From the NCBI GenBank assembly GCA_030637245.1, contig DAOVVI010000076.1, forward strand, positions 1-7,037: 7,037 bases of DNA. The letters are read 5' to 3'. The position numbers were made by a program, and so were the translations under genes. Shown in pieces: positions 5,095 through 7,037 of the stretch. Below the pieces are notes generated by a model. That model had not been told where the DNA came from and searched no databases. It was given only the letters and a program-made list of their open reading frames with translations. Origin of the DNA: Cyclobacteriaceae bacterium (lineage in GTDB: Bacteria; Bacteroidota; Bacteroidia; Cytophagales; Cyclobacteriaceae). Within the stretch, counting starts at the first letter, position 1; the number at the start of each line of letters is the position of its first letter.

Positions 5095-6162
5095 TTGAAA
5101 AAAGTATTGTTCATCGTTCCATATCCAATCGGATTAGCTCCATCCCAGAGATTTCGATTTGAACAGTATTTTGAAATTCTGAAGGAGAACCATTTTCAAT
5201 TTGACATGGAACCATTTTGGTCAGAAAAGGGTTGGTCATTGCTGTATCAACAAAATCAAATGGCAGGCAAAGTTATGGCATTACTCCGTGGATATTTCAA
5301 GAGGTTTGTATTGCTTTTTAGAATCCGGGGATATGAAATGGTTTTTATACATAGAGAAGCATTGCCGCTGGGTCCGCCAATTATCGAATATGTCATTTCA
5401 TATATATTTAAAAAAAGAATCATTTATGATTTTGATGATGCGATATGGCTACCAAATACCTCTGAGCAGAATAGTCTTGCTGGCTTATTAAAATACCATC
5501 GAAAAGTAAAACATATCTGCAAATGGAGCTGGAAAGTAAGTTGCGGGAATGATTTTTTAGCTGATTACGCAAGAAAATTTAATGACCGGGTTTACATTAA
5601 TCCAACGACAATTGACACGTTGTATCATAAACCAAAAATCAAAAATTCTTCAAATCAACAGATTGTCATTGGTTGGACAGGAACGCATTCTACAACAAAA
5701 TATTTAATGCCATTAGTATCAATTCTTAAGGAATTAGGGAATAAATATTCTATTAAAATTATGATTATTTCCAATCAAAAACCCGATTGGGATGTTGATG
5801 ATTATAACTTTATAGTATGGAATAAAGAAAAAGAAATTGAACAATTGGACAAAATTGACATTGGCATTATGCCCCTGGATGATTCTGTTTGGGAAAAAGG
5901 AAAGTGTGGATTCAAGGCGTTGCAATATATGGCTCTCGGAATACCTGCAGTTGTTTCAAAAGTTGGGATTAATAACAATATCATAGATCATGGAATTAAT
6001 GGTTTTTTATGCCGTAATACAGAAGACTGGCTTAGATATTTATCCGACCTTATTTCATCCGAATCATTAAGAAAGTCTATAGGAGAACACGGGCGGAAAA
6101 AAGTAATTGAATTTTATTCGGTTCAATCCAATGTCGACCTTTTTCTTTCCCTTTTTGAATAA
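5095..6162 (+). CDS. Glycosyltransferase, GT-B fold (family 4-like), TTG start
   Basis: This 355-residue soluble glycosyltransferase probably acts at the cytoplasmic face in making a surface polysaccharide or glycolipid; donor and acceptor are unknown. The N-terminal domain opens with KKVLFIVPYPIGLAPSQRFR (2-21), a conserved start for this group, and includes FIHREALPLGPP (84-95) and IIYDFDDAIW (109-118). The C-terminal Rossmann domain starts at VIGWTGTHSTTKYL (191-204) and holds the donor-binding region GIMPLDDSVWEKGKCGFKAL (257-276) continuing to QYMALGIPAVVSKVG (277-291), then GINGFL (300-305). These match GT4-like enzymes. The frame begins at TTG 5095; the next in-frame ATG would delete the conserved first strand, so TTG is chosen. 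It follows panB by 14 bases. Its last 40 bases overlap, tail to tail, the gene on the other strand. Confidence 0.9.
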   Translation: MKKVLFIVPYPIGLAPSQRFRFEQYFEILKENHFQFDMEPFWSEKGWSLLYQQNQMAGKVMALLRGYFKRFVLLFRIRGYEMVFIHREALPLGPPIIEYVISYIFKKRIIYDFDDAIWLPNTSEQNSLAGLLKYHRKVKHICKWSWKVSCGNDFLADYARKFNDRVYINPTTIDTLYHKPKIKNSSNQQIVIGWTGTHSTTKYLMPLVSILKELGNKYSIKIMIISNQKPDWDVDDYNFIVWNKEKEIEQLDKIDIGIMPLDDSVWEKGKCGFKALQYMALGIPAVVSKVGINNNIIDHGINGFLCRNTEDWLRYLSDLISSESLRKSIGEHGRKKVIEFYSVQSNVDLFLSLFE

Positions 6163-7037
6163 TCTAACAGGATAAATAATCCGGAAATAAAAAATGGATA
6201 CAAGGGAATCTTATACCTGACCAGGGTTCCAAAATTGTAAGTTGAAACTCCGACCGCAAAAGCAAACACAATGGAAAACATAAAGCAGAAGGTCAGGATA
6301 GGCTTAGACGAAATTAATTTAAGCGCTTTTTGTATCCCTGCTTTATAAAACACATATATGGTAAAGAGAATTAAGGCAAAGGATTCCAATGCTGAAAGAA
6401 GCATCACAATATTATGAGCTTCCCACAAATATGGTCGATACAAACTCACCCAAACAGCTTGCGGGAATTTACTGATCATGCCGGTAAGACTATAATCAAA
6501 ATCGCCCAGAGTATAGGCAGAGCCCTGTTCGCGAATACTTACATAGTGGATCCATTCTGCTGTAATTCTAGCTGTTTCGGCCAGGTTTTCAACATCATAT
6601 CTGGGATTTTCTTCTCCCACCTTTAGGATTGCATAATAGCCAATTAATGCGGCTATACTCAAAACTATCGGGGCAATAAAGATCTTGGCTATTACATTTT
6701 TAACATTACTTAACCTTGTAGAAAAAATCCATAATATTACTGCTGGCAAAAAGCAAAGAAGTATATATATTTTTATCGTGTAGATTGTGTACAAGGAAAG
6801 AAGCAAAATTATCAGGGAAATTGTAATATGCCTTTTCACAAAAAATAAATTGTATGCCCCATACGTTGCCCAGCCTAATGCGCCTATTGTAATCGTGTCT
6901 TTTAGAATTCCCGAGCCCCAAAAAAAAACTGAAGGAACAAACAATACTGCTATAGCAAATTCAAGATGCTGACTGGGAAACATGCGATAAAACACATGAT
7001 ACAAAGCCCACAAACCAGTAAAGCTAAATGCGGCAAA
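6123..7037 (-). CDS. Polytopic membrane protein, probable polysaccharide-locus protein (partial, 5' end outside the window)
   Basis: The frame is open to the right window edge, so the N terminus is missing; 304 residues are visible. A TTG at 7011-7013 lies inside the open frame and is not a convincing start. About eight hydrophobic segments are separated by short loops. One larger hydrophilic loop in the middle includes VGEENPRYDVENLAETARI and a GDFDYSLTGMISKFP stretch. Other distinctive blocks are LFVPSVFFWGSGILKDTIT near the visible N terminus, RPYLWEAHNIVMLLSALES, and near the end FNFGTLVRYKIPLYPF-like residues (YNFGTLVRYKIPLYPFF). I recall this pattern from Bacteroidota membrane proteins next to exopolysaccharide glycosyltransferases, usually unnamed and broadly like O-antigen polymerases. 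That is memory and inference. The neighbouring glycosyltransferase on the opposite strand supports a polysaccharide context. Confidence 0.75.
   Translation of the reverse strand, partial: FAAFSFTGLWALYHVFYRMFPSQHLEFAIAVLFVPSVFFWGSGILKDTITIGALGWATYGAYNLFFVKRHITISLIILLLSLYTIYTIKIYILLCFLPAVILWIFSTRLSNVKNVIAKIFIAPIVLSIAALIGYYAILKVGEENPRYDVENLAETARITAEWIHYVSIREQGSAYTLGDFDYSLTGMISKFPQAVWVSLYRPYLWEAHNIVMLLSALESFALILFTIYVFYKAGIQKALKLISSKPILTFCFMFSIVFAFAVGVSTYNFGTLVRYKIPLYPFFISGLFILLDYSKRERKRSTLD

Noticed and set aside
5061..5162. Short open frame starting ATG at 5061 ([15 protein letters not shown]...) overlapping the panB end
   Set aside because: It stops after 33 codons and is out of frame with the glycosyltransferase, whose conserved N terminus begins at the TTG 5095.
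5734..5984. Minus-strand open frames inside the glycosyltransferase
   Set aside because: They are mirror frames of a well-supported gene with low-complexity Phe/Ile translations.
1..7037. A CRISPR array, transposon, toxin-antitoxin pair, phage-defence island or biosynthetic cluster
   Set aside because: No regularly spaced repeats, transposase motifs, terminal inverted repeats or recognisable defence or biosynthetic domains are visible. The genes are mostly ordinary metabolic, respiratory and surface functions.

Overview
The window is AT-rich chromosomal DNA that looks like a member of the Bacteroidota, probably Cytophagales-like; this is inference. Support comes from the lack of clear Shine-Dalgarno sequences, two lipoprotein respiratory-assembly genes in a row, an Lrp/AsnC regulator paired with a phosphoribosyltransferase of a type I know from Bacteroidota, and a large membrane protein of the kind found in their exopolysaccharide loci. 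No rRNA, tRNA, CRISPR array, insertion sequence or phage gene is visible.

Layout. (1) 1-62 is the 3' end of a gene cut by the window edge. (2) 281-1948 is a tight plus-strand trio: a HemJ/CopD-like membrane protein, a SCO1/SenC copper-chaperone lipoprotein and a monohaem cytochrome c lipoprotein. Gaps are 13 and 5 bases, so they are probably one transcript serving haem supply and terminal oxidase assembly or electron transfer. (3) A hairpin at 1962-1984 separates this trio from a convergent minus-strand gene (2016-2570) for a secreted, extremely acidic protein of unknown function. (4) 2571-3073 is a long gap. It holds an apparently frameshifted small plus-strand gene (2747-3002) and two dyads. 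(5) 3074-4063 is an Lrp/AsnC regulator followed directly by a PyrR-like phosphoribosyltransferase. (6) 4262-6162 is panB (pantothenate/CoA synthesis) followed 14 bases later by a glycosyltransferase with a TTG start. (7) A minus-strand polytopic membrane protein runs in from beyond the right edge and overlaps the glycosyltransferase tail to tail by 40 bases. The right end may be the edge of a surface-polysaccharide locus.

I did not find a convincing new multi-gene system. The points most worth a second look are the frameshifted small gene, the acidic exported protein with its duplicated C-terminal segment, the divergent HemJ-like protein beside SCO and cytochrome c, the dyad in front of the Lrp gene, and the convergent overlap at 6123-6162.
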